From: Mobilitalea sp.
GTDB taxonomy: Bacteria > Bacillota_A > Clostridia > Lachnospirales > Lachnospiraceae
Length of the DNA: 24,569 bases
Assembly: GCA_029974875.1 (NCBI GenBank)
Contig: JARKQP010000523.1
Coordinates: 1 to 24,569, forward strand
Direction of reading: 5' to 3'
Positions within the stretch are counted from its first letter, which is position 1; every line of letters starts with the position of its first letter. Shown piece after piece: positions 24,329-24,569 of the stretch. The notes under the pieces are model-generated. The model worked only from the letters and a program-made list of their open reading frames with translations, had not been told where the DNA came from and made no database searches. The position numbers and the translations under genes are program-made.

Positions 24329-24550
24329 AAAAAAATCCTTTCCATCCATGAAATAAACATGGGACGAAAGGAATCCGCGTTGCCACCCAAATTGCCGGAC
24401 TAATGATCCAGCCACTCAAAGGTACGGTAAAGGGTACCAGCCTTCCGGCTTTTCACCGGCAGCTCCAAAAGTGGAAGGATCCGTCCTTTCACCGGCTTAC
24501 ACCAACCGCCGGCTCTCTGCAGAAAATCAAGGATCGTAGCTTTTATCATC
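24329..24550 (-). promoter_or_regulatory. Serine T-box leader of serS
   Basis: Read on the minus strand. Stem I base AAAAG/CTTTT (24540-24544, 24467-24471) and GATCC/GGATC (24531-24535, 24478-24482) enclose a specifier loop CTTCCA with the Ser codon UCC at 24475-24473, followed by A. The AGAGAG and GGTGTAAGCC motifs of Stem I follow. The T-box sequence GGGTGGCAACGCGG lies at 24388-24375; its UGGC complements a tRNA ending GCCA, as expected for the G73 discriminator of tRNA-Ser. The terminator is a long hairpin (TCGTCCCATG / CATGGATGGAAAGGA) with seven T at 24335-24329. Uncharged tRNA-Ser should favour antitermination and serS expression. The promoter is probably outside the window. Confidence 0.93.
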
Positions 24551-24569
24551 GCTGTGTTTTCTATATTTG

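Overview
The window looks like a chromosomal segment of a Lachnospiraceae-type clostridium (Firmicutes). The case rests on strong AGGAGG-type ribosome binding sites, a DUF6179 protein, a DUF5685/J-domain gene pair, a T-box leader in front of serS, a BMP-type nucleoside ABC transporter and a P-II protein without the uridylylation tyrosine. Lineage is inferred from gene content; no rRNA gene or other marker is present.

Layout. Positions 1-5000 are read leftward. They hold a secreted acidic hexapeptide-repeat protein cut by the window edge, a lipoprotein with two related modules, a DUF4870-like membrane protein, a free-standing PAS-like protein, and a 530-residue regulator made of two tandem PAS-like + AraC-type HTH halves. 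The first two genes are more GC-rich than the rest. The regulator and a DUF6179 gene (5308-6261) diverge from back-to-back promoters. A perfect 22-bp hairpin covers the predicted start of the regulator transcript.

Positions 6262-8468 carry a nitrogen module: amtB plus a glnB/glnK-type P-II gene. The long leader has a near-consensus promoter and two successive intrinsic terminators. Each terminator is overlapped by a small hairpin with an AAGG apical sequence, so processive antitermination is likely. After it come a nested inverted repeat and a GAF-GGDEF diguanylate cyclase (8984-10018), whose leader has tiny ORFs and two hairpins. Positions 10161-15179 are a complete nucleoside uptake operon of the Bmp/NupOPQ type, with an internal terminator after the binding-protein gene.

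Positions 15180-15838 contain no gene but several hairpins, repeats and a possible structured RNA. Next comes a translationally coupled trio: DUF5685 protein (DDxxD motif and a possible metal site), a J-domain protein with a Cys-rich tail, and a membrane protein. A rhomboid protease gene follows. This trio is the best candidate here for an undescribed system. Positions 18972-22527 encode two paralogous secreted proteins in tandem. A 16-bp repeat array, a terminator and a 50-bp-unit minisatellite separate them from serS, which is read leftward under a serine T-box (specifier UCC, acceptor-pairing UGGC) at the right end.

How the parts fit: ammonium uptake and sensing, nucleoside uptake and c-di-GMP synthesis are recognisable housekeeping or adaptive functions with RNA-level control. 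The left end and 15839-22527 are the less characterised envelope and surface regions.
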